This document shows, in pieces, positions 27,539 to 36,780 of a DNA stretch of 64,000 nucleotides (the stretch's first letter is position 1; each line of letters opens with the position of its first letter). The stretch is taken from NCBI GenBank assembly GCA_913058255.1, contig CAJXQU010000006.1, forward strand, positions 85,108 to 149,107, read 5' to 3'. The DNA is from an uncultured Pseudomonadota bacterium (GTDB taxonomy: Bacteria > Pseudomonadota > Gammaproteobacteria > CAJXQU01). Under the pieces are notes generated by a model. The model was given only the letters and a program-made list of their open reading frames with translations. It was not told the origin of the DNA and made no database searches. Both the position numbers and the translations under genes were made by a program.

Positions 27539-29191
27539 ATGACCCAATTAATACATGGATTACATTTTAAAAATATACGTGGTGACATCTTCGGCGGTGT
27601 AACGGCTGCCGTTGTTGCATTGCCGCTCGCTTTAGCCTTTGGTGTTGCCTCAGGTGCAGGTGCGATAGCAGGACTTTATGGTGCGATCATTGTCGGTTTT
27701 TTTGCTGCACTTTTTGGCGGAACACCATCGCAAGTTTCGGGCCCTACCGGTCCGATGACCGTTGTAATGACCGCGATTATTATCGACTACCTGGGTAAGT
27801 TTCCAGAGTCAGGTATGGCGATCGCATTTACCGTTGTAGTGATGGGTGGACTACTACAAATTTTAATGGGTGTTTTGAAACTGGGCCGTTATATTAATCT
27901 CGTTCCTTTTCCTGTGTTGTCAGGTTTTATGAGTGGTATTGGTGTCATCATCATCATTTTACAACTAGCTCCTTTAGTCGGGCATACGACCACGAAAGAG
28001 GGCATTTTTGCAGCCTTTCAAAATCTGCCAGGAGTACTTTCATCACCTGTCATCGATGCAGCAATTTTAGGCATGATTACCCTTTTCATTGTTTACCTCT
28101 GGCCACCAAAGTTGAATAAATTGTTTCCATCACAGCTGCTCGCTTTAATCGTTGGCACGGCACTTTATATGATTTTCTTTCGAGGAGGTGATGCTAAGGT
28201 TTTAGGTGTGATCCCAACGGGGATACCGGCGTTACATATGCCTTCTTTTAATGTTGAACTTTTGGTTGATATGTTTAAATCAGCATTTGTTTTGTCAACA
28301 TTAGGTGCGATTGATTCCTTATTGACATCACTTGTAGCGGACAACAAAACGCGAACACATCACGACTCAGATCGCGAATTAATCGGGCAAGGTATTGGTA
28401 ATACGATTGCTGGACTATTTTGGGGATTGCCTGGCGCCGGCGCGACGATGAGAACGGTGGTTAATATACGTGCAGGTGGGGAGACACCGACCTCAGGAAT
28501 GCTACATTCTTTGCTACTGCTTGCCATCGTTTTAGGGGCCGGTTCCTTAGCTGAAAATATCCCGCATGCCGTTCTCGCAGGAATACTAATTAAGGTCGGT
28601 ATCGATATTATAGATTGGGAATATTTAAAAAGAACCATGACAGCACCACGAGTGGATGTTGTCATTATGATGGTTGTCTTATTGATTACGGTCTTTATCG
28701 ATTTGATCACCGCGGTTGGTGTGGGTGTTGTTGCGGCCAGTTTGATCTTGGTGCAACGCTTGACCAATCTACAACTTGAACAAGTAAAACTGATCACCGA
28801 ACCTGGTGAAGAAGCTCCTTTGTCAGTAGAAGAAGCTGAAATAATGGCAGACCTCAAAGGGAAAGTGCTACTGTTTCACCTCTCTGGACCGATCAGTTTT
28901 GGCGCCGCGAAGGGAATGACACGACAATTGTCAGGTGTTGAAGAATATAAAATCATGCTCCTAGACATGTCTGATGTACATATGATCGACACAACATCGT
29001 GCAAGGCGATTGAAGATATTATTCATGACCAATTAGCTACTGATCGAGAAATTTATCTGATCGGATTCAATGATAACGTCTATGATGTATTAAAAAGAAT
29101 GGATGTATTGCAACTATTAGACAAAACACATGTGGTTTGGAGCCGGATTGAAGCATTACGTTCCGCACAATTAAAACTTCAGGCGACTTAA
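27539..29191 (+). CDS. SulP family anion transporter with STAS domain
   Basis: A 550-residue protein: about 10-12 hydrophobic segments over the first 420 residues, starting with GDIFGGVTAAVVALPLALAF (the SulP signature), then a cytoplasmic STAS domain (about 435-540) with LLDMSDVHMIDTTSCKAIED. SulP carriers move sulfate, bicarbonate or other small anions. Location inside the C1 island, divergent from the formate-releasing fhc operon and upstream of H4MPT genes, makes bicarbonate or formate conceivable, but the substrate cannot be read from sequence. Confidence 0.85.
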   Translation: MTQLIHGLHFKNIRGDIFGGVTAAVVALPLALAFGVASGAGAIAGLYGAIIVGFFAALFGGTPSQVSGPTGPMTVVMTAIIIDYLGKFPESGMAIAFTVVVMGGLLQILMGVLKLGRYINLVPFPVLSGFMSGIGVIIIILQLAPLVGHTTTKEGIFAAFQNLPGVLSSPVIDAAILGMITLFIVYLWPPKLNKLFPSQLLALIVGTALYMIFFRGGDAKVLGVIPTGIPALHMPSFNVELLVDMFKSAFVLSTLGAIDSLLTSLVADNKTRTHHDSDRELIGQGIGNTIAGLFWGLPGAGATMRTVVNIRAGGETPTSGMLHSLLLLAIVLGAGSLAENIPHAVLAGILIKVGIDIIDWEYLKRTMTAPRVDVVIMMVVLLITVFIDLITAVGVGVVAASLILVQRLTNLQLEQVKLITEPGEEAPLSVEEAEIMADLKGKVLLFHLSGPISFGAAKGMTRQLSGVEEYKIMLLDMSDVHMIDTTSCKAIEDIIHDQLATDREIYLIGFNDNVYDVLKRMDVLQLLDKTHVVWSRIEALRSAQLKLQAT

Positions 29192-29250
29192 AAGATGCAA
29201 ATATTTAACGACTATTTTATAGGTAATAAATTGAAAGGATTAGGCCCGTT

Positions 29251-30219
29251 TTGAGTCAGATAGGAAAAGCAGTCACAGTCACAGCACCCGCGCGAATTCA
29301 TCTTGGGTTTATGGATATGAACGGTGAGTTAGGACGAAATTTTGGTGGCTTAGGACTAACCTTAGCTGGCTTTAATACGCGGTTAACCGTTAGCGCTAGT
29401 GATGAAATTACGGCCACGGGTCCCTCATCAAAACGTGCAATGAAATACGCAAAGTTATTACTCGAAAAATATGCACCTGATCGCAGCGTCAATATTGAGA
29501 TCCATGAGGCTATACCTTCGCATGCAGGGTTGGGATCTGGTACTCAAATGGGGCTGGCGGTTTGTTCAGCCATCGCTCATTTATTTGATTTAGATATCGA
29601 TATTACAGCGATTGCGAAGTTGACTGATCGTGGCGCACGTTCAGGAATTGGTGTCGGTGCGTTTCAGCAGGGTGGTTTTATTGTCGATGGTGGTCGTGGT
29701 GGTAAAACGATAGTACCTCCGGTTATTTGTAGGATGGCTTTTCCAGAACAATGGCGACTAATCTTGATTTTTGATAATCAAAAGATCGGACTTAATGGTT
29801 CATCAGAAAAGTCAGCGTTTAAAAAGCTACCTCCAATGGACCCGGGTATTTCGGGCAATCTTTGCCGAACCGTTTTGATGCGTGTATTGCCAGCGTTAGT
29901 TGAGTCAAATATCCAAGACTTTGGAAAAGGCATCACACATGTTCAGCAGATGGTTGGAGATTATTTTGCCAATTACCAAGGGGGCCGGTTTAGTAGTAAT
30001 TTGGTTGCTGATGCTTTGAGCTGGATGGAAGATCAGGGGATCACTGGTATAGGACAGAGCTCTTGGGGGCCTACAGGTTTCGCACTGGTTGAAAATGAGG
30101 TGGAAGCAAATCGTTTGGTAAAAAAAGCCACTAAAGCTAGTAATAAAGAGTTAATTTTTGAAGTATGTCAGGCATCTAACAAAGGTGCTTCTATTGAAAT
30201 TTCGAGCAACGAAGCGTAA
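29251..30219 (+). CDS. Beta-ribofuranosylaminobenzene 5'-phosphate synthase
   Basis: A 322-residue GHMP-superfamily enzyme condensing p-aminobenzoate with PRPP, the first committed arylamine step of methanopterin synthesis. Seen: VTAPARIHLGFMDMNG at the start and the GHMP phosphate loop PSHAGLGSGTQMGLAV at about residue 90, with TDRGARSGIGVGAFQQGG following, all characteristic of the family. The start is TTG at 29251, preceded by AAAGGA. pabB, encoding synthesis of the p-aminobenzoate precursor, is in the same island. Confidence 0.92.
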   Translation: MSQIGKAVTVTAPARIHLGFMDMNGELGRNFGGLGLTLAGFNTRLTVSASDEITATGPSSKRAMKYAKLLLEKYAPDRSVNIEIHEAIPSHAGLGSGTQMGLAVCSAIAHLFDLDIDITAIAKLTDRGARSGIGVGAFQQGGFIVDGGRGGKTIVPPVICRMAFPEQWRLILIFDNQKIGLNGSSEKSAFKKLPPMDPGISGNLCRTVLMRVLPALVESNIQDFGKGITHVQQMVGDYFANYQGGRFSSNLVADALSWMEDQGITGIGQSSWGPTGFALVENEVEANRLVKKATKASNKELIFEVCQASNKGASIEISSNEA

Positions 30220-30242
30220 GCGAGTTGATTAAGGAAAAAAAT

Positions 30243-31160
30243 ATGAAAAATGCTCCCTACTTATTACATATGTTTAACCCGACGAAAAATGTCAGTCCGT
30301 TTGATGTAAACATGGCTTATGAGGCCGATTTTGATCGCGTTATCCCTTACACCAGTGTCGAATTAGAAGATATTCATGGTTTGACTCAAGACACTATATT
30401 TTCACGTGGCCCTGCGGGTGTAAAACGAACCAGTATTTTTATTGGAGGCAGAGATTTTTCTCTAGCTCTAGACATGCTCAAGCGTGCAAAAGCAGCGATG
30501 GTGCCACCTTTCGAGGTCTCTGTATTTGCTGACCCAAGTGGCGCGATAACCACCGCAGCCGCTATTGTCGCGACGATAGAACGCTGGGTCGATAAACAAG
30601 GTTATGGAAGTTTGGAAGGTAAAAAACTTAGCGTTATCGGCACTGGCCCTGTTGGTGTTTGTGCAGGCGTTTTGGCTGCAAAATGTGGTGCAAATGTTTC
30701 TTTGGTTAGTTATCTCGGACCCGAAGTAGGACAGGAAATTGCTGATGAATATAACCTGAAGTTTGCGGTCGATATGAAAGGTGTGGGCAGCCGCACTGAC
30801 GATGAAATTGCTTATTTCTTAAATACTGCAGATATCGTTATTGGTGCTGCTAAAGCGGGTATCCGTATTTTACGTACGGATCAATTACAGAAGGCTGAAA
30901 ACTTGATCGTGGCAGCGGATGTCAATGCGGTTCCGCCTTTGGGGATCGAAGGTGTAGCAATAAATGATATGGGCAAGGTTATTGATGCTACACCTAAAAA
31001 AGCGGTTGGAATTGGTGCATTAGCGATTGGTGACATCAAATATAAAGTTCACTATAACTTATTCAAAATGATGGTTGAAGAGAAAGATAGTCCAATCTAT
31101 ATCGATCATGATGAGTCTTTTAAAGTAGCAAGACAGGTTGCAGCTGAACGTATCAAATGA
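30243..31160 (+). CDS. mtdB: NAD(P)-dependent methylene-H4MPT dehydrogenase
   Basis: A 305-residue enzyme oxidising methylene-H4MPT to methenyl-H4MPT. The start is set at the ATG at 30243, which follows AAGGAAAAAA; a TTG at 30225 is less likely. Visible: LLHMFNPTKNVSPFDVNMAY, PFEVSVFADPSGAITTAAA, and the Rossmann nucleotide-binding segment LSVIGTGPVGVCAGVLAAKCG near residue 140. Next step after Fae and before Mch in formaldehyde oxidation. Its 3' end overlaps the following ATP-grasp gene. Confidence 0.93.
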   Translation: MKNAPYLLHMFNPTKNVSPFDVNMAYEADFDRVIPYTSVELEDIHGLTQDTIFSRGPAGVKRTSIFIGGRDFSLALDMLKRAKAAMVPPFEVSVFADPSGAITTAAAIVATIERWVDKQGYGSLEGKKLSVIGTGPVGVCAGVLAAKCGANVSLVSYLGPEVGQEIADEYNLKFAVDMKGVGSRTDDEIAYFLNTADIVIGAAKAGIRILRTDQLQKAENLIVAADVNAVPPLGIEGVAINDMGKVIDATPKKAVGIGALAIGDIKYKVHYNLFKMMVEEKDSPIYIDHDESFKVARQVAAERIK

Positions 31161-32232
31161 TCAATACCTGATCTTAGGTCAGTCTGGTCGAATGTTGGCT
31201 AGATCGGCTTATGATGCTGGATTTAACGTCGCTGTTATTGATCAGTATGGTGATCAAGATACACATCGTTACGCTCAGGTAGTTAAAACATTATCTGAGT
31301 TTAGCGATGCTTTAATTTTTCGTAATATTGAACAGTTATTTCTAACCTTCCCTTTTGAAGGCATTATTTTAGCTAGTGGTTTTGAATCAAGGACCGATCT
31401 AGTTGCAGAGTTGGAACAGCGTTGGATTATTTTCGGCCCTTCAGCAGCGAGTATTTCTTTTGCTAAGCAACCGCTACACCTAGCCAAACTACTTACTGAC
31501 AATGATATTTCATTTCCAATTACACAATTGGAGGCTCCTCAATCAGATCAATGGCTTGTTAAGGAGAAGGGCGGCAGTGGTGGTGATCATGTTGAATGGT
31601 TCAACAGGCAGGAGAAATATTCTGAAGACAGTTACTATCAAAAATTTCAATCTGGGGTCACTGGATCAGTTCTTTTTCTAGCAACATTCGAAGATGCACA
31701 GATTGTTGGCTATAGCCGGACTTGGAGCGTCGGTGAGCATTCTTTTCGTTATTCAGGGGCTGTAGGCTGGAATAACATTGAACAGCAGGCAGAGTTGGCT
31801 AGAGTGGTTAAGACAATAAGTCGTTTGTTTAAACTCGTTGGATTGTGTGGGATCGACTTTATTTTGGATGACCAAGGCGGGATCCATATCCTCGAAATCA
31901 ACCCCAGGCCCGTGTCAACAATGGATTTACACGACAATAACCCATTAAATTTGTTTAAAGCACACCTCAATGCATGTCATCAAAACCTTGAAAATTTTGT
32001 GCTTGATCAAGCTATTTATTATGCTAAAACAATACTTTATGCAGATAGGGATTTGTCTATAAATATTAGAAAGTGGCCGAAATGGGTTGCAGATATGCCA
32101 CAATACGACGAGAATATAGAAATGGGTGCACCAATCTGCACCGTTTATGCTGAAGCCTCAGGCGCTAACCACGCTAGAAAACTAGTGCATGACAGAGAAA
32201 TAAAAATAAAAGAGTTATTAGGCCTTTTGTAG
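31138..32232 (+). CDS. ATP-grasp family protein of the H4MPT cluster
   Basis: A 364-residue protein with an N-terminal Rossmann-like region (YLILGQSGRMLARSAYDAGF) and an ATP-grasp core ending in GIDFILDDQGGIHILEINPR. It overlaps mtdB by 23 bases. The only in-frame starts are TTG at 31138 or CTG at 31144, because the nearby ATG at 31157 is out of frame. Similar ATP-grasp genes accompany fae/mch clusters in methylotrophs (the Orf17 type in Methylobacterium). A role in adding an amino acid or glutamate to H4MPT or methylofuran is inferred. Confidence 0.7.
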   Translation: MQLNVSNDQYLILGQSGRMLARSAYDAGFNVAVIDQYGDQDTHRYAQVVKTLSEFSDALIFRNIEQLFLTFPFEGIILASGFESRTDLVAELEQRWIIFGPSAASISFAKQPLHLAKLLTDNDISFPITQLEAPQSDQWLVKEKGGSGGDHVEWFNRQEKYSEDSYYQKFQSGVTGSVLFLATFEDAQIVGYSRTWSVGEHSFRYSGAVGWNNIEQQAELARVVKTISRLFKLVGLCGIDFILDDQGGIHILEINPRPVSTMDLHDNNPLNLFKAHLNACHQNLENFVLDQAIYYAKTILYADRDLSINIRKWPKWVADMPQYDENIEMGAPICTVYAEASGANHARKLVHDREIKIKELLGLL

Positions 32233-32415
32233 GACTGATAGCACTAAAAGGCTTCAGCGCGAGTATGATTTTGTTCAATATTATTAAGCTAGGGTAAAAG
32301 GAGATTCCTTTTGCCTAAGTTTTAACTGATCAGCCAAGAACTGATCACTATCAACAAAAAACTAACGATCGCTCTCGAGTCTTTATTTAATATTTAAAAA
32401 AGTAAAGAGGGAGTC

Positions 32416-33387
32416 ATGTCTCAACAATTCAAACCTAGCGTTAATCAATTAGCTGCCCCGATAGTAAAAAAAATGATTGATAATGCTCAAGCTCTGCGTG
32501 TCTGTGTCGAAAAATTATCAAATGGTACTACCATTATCGATGCTGGTGTTAATGTTCCTGGAGGTCTTGAGGCGGGTCGTTTGATTAGCGAAATTTGTCT
32601 AGGCGGATTAGGGACCGTTACGTTCAATTCCACAAATAACTTTAATAAATGGCGCACTAACGTTGATGTTCATACATCAAACCCAGTTCTCGCTTGTTTG
32701 GCCAGCCAATATGCGGGTTGGAGCTTGACTCACGGTGAAGGCAAAGAAAAGTTCATGGCGTTAGGTTCAGGCCCTGCGCGGGCGTTAGGTAGCAACGAGC
32801 CTCTTTTTGAAGCGTTAGCTTATCGAGATGAAAGTGAAACTGCCATAATGGTGATCGAGGTTGATAAAAAACCTCCTGTTGAGTTGGCTGATGACATTGC
32901 TCAACGCTGTCATGTTAACGCCGACAACTTAACGATTATTCTGACACCAACTTCAAGTTTAGCAGGAGGGGTTCAAATCGTCGCACGTTCATTAGAAACA
33001 TCCTTACATAAAGCACATGAGCTACATTTTCCATTAGAAAAAATCATAGATGGTTTTGCCACAGCGCCGGTATCACCACCACATTCAGATTTTGTAAAAG
33101 CGATGGGGCGTACCAATGATTCAATCCTCTTCGGTGGAGAAGTTCATTTGTATGTCGATGCTGAAAATGATGAAACCGAAGAGCTTGCGAAGAATTTACC
33201 GAGTAGTTCGTCTAAAGATTATGGCAAACCTTTCGCTGATATTTTTAAAGATTCAGGATATGATTTTTATAAAATTGATCCCATGTTATTCAGCCCTGCT
33301 AAAGTTACAGTAACTACTGTAAAAACAGGCAAGAGTTTTTATGCTGGGAAATTGGATGAAAAACTACTTGATCAATCTTTTAGTTAA
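32416..33387 (+). CDS. mch: Methenyl-H4MPT cyclohydrolase
   Basis: A 323-residue enzyme hydrolysing methenyl-H4MPT to formyl-H4MPT. Family-specific stretches are present: [16 protein letters not shown] ([20 protein letters not shown]), [13 protein letters not shown] and [12 protein letters not shown], followed by [19 protein letters not shown]. The ATG follows a good GAGGGAG ribosome-binding site. A 183-base gap upstream contains the inverted repeat TGATCAG/CTGATCA and probably a separate promoter. Confidence 0.95.
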   Translation: MSQQFKPSVNQLAAPIVKKMIDNAQALRVCVEKLSNGTTIIDAGVNVPGGLEAGRLISEICLGGLGTVTFNSTNNFNKWRTNVDVHTSNPVLACLASQYAGWSLTHGEGKEKFMALGSGPARALGSNEPLFEALAYRDESETAIMVIEVDKKPPVELADDIAQRCHVNADNLTIILTPTSSLAGGVQIVARSLETSLHKAHELHFPLEKIIDGFATAPVSPPHSDFVKAMGRTNDSILFGGEVHLYVDAENDETEELAKNLPSSSSKDYGKPFADIFKDSGYDFYKIDPMLFSPAKVTVTTVKTGKSFYAGKLDEKLLDQSFS

Positions 33388-33505
33388 TATGATTTAGATC
33401 GAAAAGTTAAAAAAATTAAAGATTAATAACTTGTCGCTAAAAGAGAACATTGTTTATGATATAAACTCTCTATTGTATGATTTAGTGAAAAAATATAAAT
33501 AATCT

Positions 33506-34441
33506 ATGACGCTCCCAAATCAGATCGCCATAATTACAGATGATCCTGGCTGGCATGGCCGCCAATTAAAATCAGCGTTCACAAAGCGAGGTTTTGAGAG
33601 TGGTTTTGTTTCGTTAGTCGATTGTCATCTTGCTATTCGAGGGCAAAACTCTGCTCATGAAACGGCCATTGTAATCCCCGGGTTTTCAGCTGAAAATCTG
33701 GCAGGAGTTTTTGTGCGTGGTGTTCCCGGAGGAAGCCTAGAACAAGTCATATTGCGATTAGATATTCTTCACTTACTCTATGACACAGGAATGATTGTTT
33801 ATAACAACGGTCGAGCAATCGAACGAACGGTTGATAAAGCCATGACAAGTTTTTTATTAAATTTTCATGGAATACCAACTCCAGATACATGGGTTTGTGA
33901 ATCAAGGGATCAAGTCCGTTCAACTATATTGGAGCAGACTTACAAGGGTAATGTTTTAGTTATGAAACCCTTGTTTGGTTCACAAGGTATTGGCTTGATA
34001 AAGATCGAAAGCATAGAAGATTTACCTGATGACTTTGAGCTGTATGGTGATGTCTTTTATATACAAAAGTATATTGATAAAACAGCTGATAAACATCATG
34101 ACTGGCGAGTTTACGTTATCAATGGTCGTGCTGAGGCAATGATGCTACGCTCGGGTGAACATTGGATTACTAATCGGTCACAAGGCGCTACCTGTGAGTT
34201 TATGAGACATGATCCACAATTAGCTAAATTGGCAGAGGCAGCAGTAAAGGCTGTTGATATAGACTATGCAGGCGTTGATTTGATGCAAGATGAGCAAGGT
34301 CATTATTTGGTGACAGAGGTCAATAGCGTACCCGCTTGGTGGGGATTACAAAAAGTTTGTGACTTTAATATTGCAGAACGTATGTCCGATCATTTTCTTT
34401 CGAAAGTAGCATCCTCACTAAAAATTGAAGTTCTAAAATGA
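33506..34441 (+). CDS. RimK-type ATP-grasp ligase, Orf5-like
   Basis: A 311-residue ATP-grasp protein with RimK-like features: VYNNGRAIERTVDKAMTSFLL, VLVMKPLFGSQGIGL (ATP-binding strand and loop) and a C-terminal DYAGVDLMQDEQGHYLVTEVNS with metal-binding Glu and Asn. It matches by position and family the orf5 gene that follows mch in methylotrophs and resembles the archaeal H4MPT:glutamate ligase MptN. The likely role is amino-acid addition to the cofactor. Its stop overlaps the next gene by four bases. Confidence 0.78.
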   Translation: MTLPNQIAIITDDPGWHGRQLKSAFTKRGFESGFVSLVDCHLAIRGQNSAHETAIVIPGFSAENLAGVFVRGVPGGSLEQVILRLDILHLLYDTGMIVYNNGRAIERTVDKAMTSFLLNFHGIPTPDTWVCESRDQVRSTILEQTYKGNVLVMKPLFGSQGIGLIKIESIEDLPDDFELYGDVFYIQKYIDKTADKHHDWRVYVINGRAEAMMLRSGEHWITNRSQGATCEFMRHDPQLAKLAEAAVKAVDIDYAGVDLMQDEQGHYLVTEVNSVPAWWGLQKVCDFNIAERMSDHFLSKVASSLKIEVLK

Positions 34442-35310
34442 CAGATAGATCAAAAAAAATCTCCGAAATAGTTACACAGTCAGTCTATAAAAGCTGCATA
34501 ACTGAGATCAATGCATTTAAGCCAGGTAATGTCAGTATTCATTCTGCAGGGCATGGCATGGAAGCGAAGGATTTTATTCGTAGCGCTGAACTAATAAGCC
34601 CAGTAATGGGTATGCCCGATTTATCTGTCGGAGAACGTATTTTACAAAGCGTTCAGTTAACGATGTCGCAGGTTGGCTGTAATACGAATTTAGGTATTAT
34701 TCTTCTTGCCGCACCATTAGCGCAAGCTGCCTTTGTAAAAAAAGAAAGTGAGTTTATTCAACAAACAATTTTTAGCATTTTGAATAATCTTTCTGTTAAT
34801 GATGCGACGTTAACTTTTGAAGCTATTGAGTTAGCAAATCCTGGTGGGTTAGGTAGTGCTGAATCTCATGATGTACGAAAACCTGCAACTGTAAATTTAT
34901 TAGAGGCAATGCAAGCCGCACAAGAACGTGACCGAATTGCTTGGCAATACTCTCATGGTTTTAAGGATGTTTTTGAAAGCGGTATAAGTGCTCTTCGAAT
35001 GCAGCTTTTACGATGGAAAAATATCGACAAAAGATTGGAATGGTCAACGGTCGCGTGTTACTTAAACTTCCTATCAAAATTCCCTGACAGTCATATTGTG
35101 CGTAAGCATGGAATAGAGAAAGCAGAACAGGTTTCTGAGCATGCAAAAAAAATAGAAAAAATGTTTTTATCAGGTGCTGATCCGACGGTTGCAAAAGCCC
35201 AATTGCAGGACTATGATGACACTCTTAAACGGGAAGGTATTAATCCTGGGACTAGCGCTGATTTAACTGTTGCCAGTTTAATTGCGTTATCTTTGGAAGC
35301 TCTCTTGTGA
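34438..35310 (+). CDS. CitG/MdcB-like triphosphoribosyl-dephospho-CoA synthase family, Orf7-like
   Basis: A 290-residue all-helical protein of the CitG family: the early segment EINAFKPGNVSIHSAGHGME is the family nucleotide/phosphate-binding signature, and NLGIILLAAPLAQAA and NPGTSADLTVASLIALSLE near the end are conserved. It is the orf7-type gene that accompanies fae and mch in H4MPT methylotrophs; its reaction there is unproven, probably a phosphoribosyl/triphosphate transfer in cofactor synthesis. Start overlaps the upstream ligase by ATGA. Confidence 0.78.
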   Translation: MTDRSKKISEIVTQSVYKSCITEINAFKPGNVSIHSAGHGMEAKDFIRSAELISPVMGMPDLSVGERILQSVQLTMSQVGCNTNLGIILLAAPLAQAAFVKKESEFIQQTIFSILNNLSVNDATLTFEAIELANPGGLGSAESHDVRKPATVNLLEAMQAAQERDRIAWQYSHGFKDVFESGISALRMQLLRWKNIDKRLEWSTVACYLNFLSKFPDSHIVRKHGIEKAEQVSEHAKKIEKMFLSGADPTVAKAQLQDYDDTLKREGINPGTSADLTVASLIALSLEALL

Positions 35311-35470
35311 ATAGTATTTCTAATACGCCGCTACTTTGCGGTTTCTATTAACGGATGAGGAAACTCGTCAATAAATTTTAAGGTGACAAGCGATGTCAAT
35401 ATTCAGAGGACTCGTCGAAGAATCATCTACAACAAATTCTACTTCAACTCTAAAAACAGGAGATAAAACA

Positions 35471-35980
35471 ATGGCAGTTATTGACCGAGTATTGGTTGGT
35501 GAATCTTTGGTAGGCGACGGTAACGAGGTTGCACATATTGATTTAATCATGGGCCCACGTGGTTCAGCAGCAGAAACAGCATTTTGTAATGCACTGACAA
35601 ACAACAAAGATGGTTTCAGCACACTGCTAGCAGTTGTTGCACCCAACCTTGCTGCTAAACCAAGCACTATTATGTTCAACAAAGTTACTATCAAAGGCGC
35701 TAAGCAAGCAGTACAAATGTTTGGCCCAGCACAACGTGGCGTTGCCATGGCTGTTACAGATTGTGTTGAAGACGGCACAATTCCAGCTGACGAAGCTGAT
35801 GACATCTTCATTTCTGTTGGTGTTTTCATCCATTGGGAAGCTGAAGACGATGCTAAAATCCAAGAATACAACTACGAAGCTGTTAAAGAGTCTATCAAAC
35901 GTGCGATTGCACGTGAGCCAAAAGCTCGTGACGTTGTAGCAAATAAAGCAACGGAACATCCGTTTGCTGCAAACTCTTAA
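35471..35980 (+). CDS. fae: Formaldehyde-activating enzyme
   Basis: A 169-residue enzyme condensing formaldehyde with H4MPT, the entry step of the pathway. The sequence is unmistakable: [55 protein letters not shown] and [16 protein letters not shown]. The start at 35471 has AGGAG eight bases upstream and gives the usual family length. An in-frame ATG at 35393, also with a plausible AAGGTGA site, would add 26 residues not typical of Fae. A strong terminator follows. Codon usage suggests high expression (a visual impression). Confidence 0.97.
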   Translation: MAVIDRVLVGESLVGDGNEVAHIDLIMGPRGSAAETAFCNALTNNKDGFSTLLAVVAPNLAAKPSTIMFNKVTIKGAKQAVQMFGPAQRGVAMAVTDCVEDGTIPADEADDIFISVGVFIHWEAEDDAKIQEYNYEAVKESIKRAIAREPKARDVVANKATEHPFAANS

Positions 35981-36033
35981 TTTTTATTTAGCTGGTGTTA
36001 TTCGTTAAGCCAGCGAAATAGATTAAGATAGAA

Positions 36034-36061
36034 ATGCCTCGGCTTGCCGGGGTATTTTTTT
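36034..36061 (+). terminator. Rho-independent terminator after fae
   Basis: Stem ATGCCTCGGC/GCCGGGGTAT (two G-T pairs) with a TT loop, followed by a run of seven T. It begins 53 bases past the fae stop codon and ends the rightward mch-orf5-orf7-fae group before the convergent HisA-like gene. Confidence 0.85.
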
Positions 36062-36093
36062 GTTTAAAACTTGCTTGAAATTAATTTTTATCA

Positions 36094-36780
36094 TCATTTT
36101 TCGAAAGTCAGCTTACCATTGTGCAGTGCACTAGCGATTAATGCTCCACCAGTAGCAGAATCTTTTAGGCGCTCCAAATCTTTTTGATCTCTTACTCCTC
36201 CTGCAGCATAGAATATCTTTTTTGAGTGCAGTGTTTGAAATCTTGTCATCAGGCTAAAGTTTGGGCCGCTATTACTTCCAACGGAATCTAATGACATCAG
36301 GATGATTTCATTTGGCCAATGCTGAGCTTGATCTAAAATTTCTTTAGGCCCAAGTAGATGACCATCTTTGAAATCCAATGATAAGATGCTATCTGATGTT
36401 AATACCTTAAGAAGTTGGGAAATATCAGAATGGCTTTCTGTGCCGATTACGGGTTTTAAGTTTGGTATGGTTTTCCATAATGTTAGTTTATCTGATGAAT
36501 CGAAACCAGCATCTACCCAAAAGGATTGATCTGGAAATTGTTGGGATAATAAATGTATAAGCCGAAAGTTATCAGGAGTATTTTTTTTGTTTTCGATAGC
36601 ATCAAGATCGGCTAAATATAGAACCTTAGCTTTTGTTTTATTTATTAACGTCTTGGTAATTTCTAGGGGATTGCTAGAAGAACATAAACTTGACTGAATC
36701 GGTTGATAGTTAGAGCGCTCACCTTTTATGGCTTGTACAACCTGATTATTTTTTATGTCTAAGACTGGAATTATTTGCAT
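36094..36780 (-). CDS. HisA/HisF-related protein of the H4MPT gene cluster
   Basis: A 228-residue TIM-barrel protein resembling HisA: starts MQIIPVLDIKNNQVVQAIKG and includes LYLADLDAIENK and ILSLDFKDGHLLGP, then YAAGGVRDQKDLERL and GGALIASALHNG. A HisAF-related family occurs in methanogens and methylotrophs with H4MPT genes, so a C1-cofactor role is more likely than histidine synthesis; no other his gene is nearby. AAGGA lies seven bases before the ATG, inside the coding region of the divergent neighbour. Confidence 0.75.
   Translation of the reverse strand: MQIIPVLDIKNNQVVQAIKGERSNYQPIQSSLCSSSNPLEITKTLINKTKAKVLYLADLDAIENKKNTPDNFRLIHLLSQQFPDQSFWVDAGFDSSDKLTLWKTIPNLKPVIGTESHSDISQLLKVLTSDSILSLDFKDGHLLGPKEILDQAQHWPNEIILMSLDSVGSNSGPNFSLMTRFQTLHSKKIFYAAGGVRDQKDLERLKDSATGGALIASALHNGKLTFEK

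Noticed and set aside
35393..35470. Longer Fae starting at 35393
   Set aside because: It would add 26 low-complexity residues absent from Fae proteins; the ATG at 35471 has its own AGGAG. The upstream ATG also has a plausible site, so this is not fully settled.
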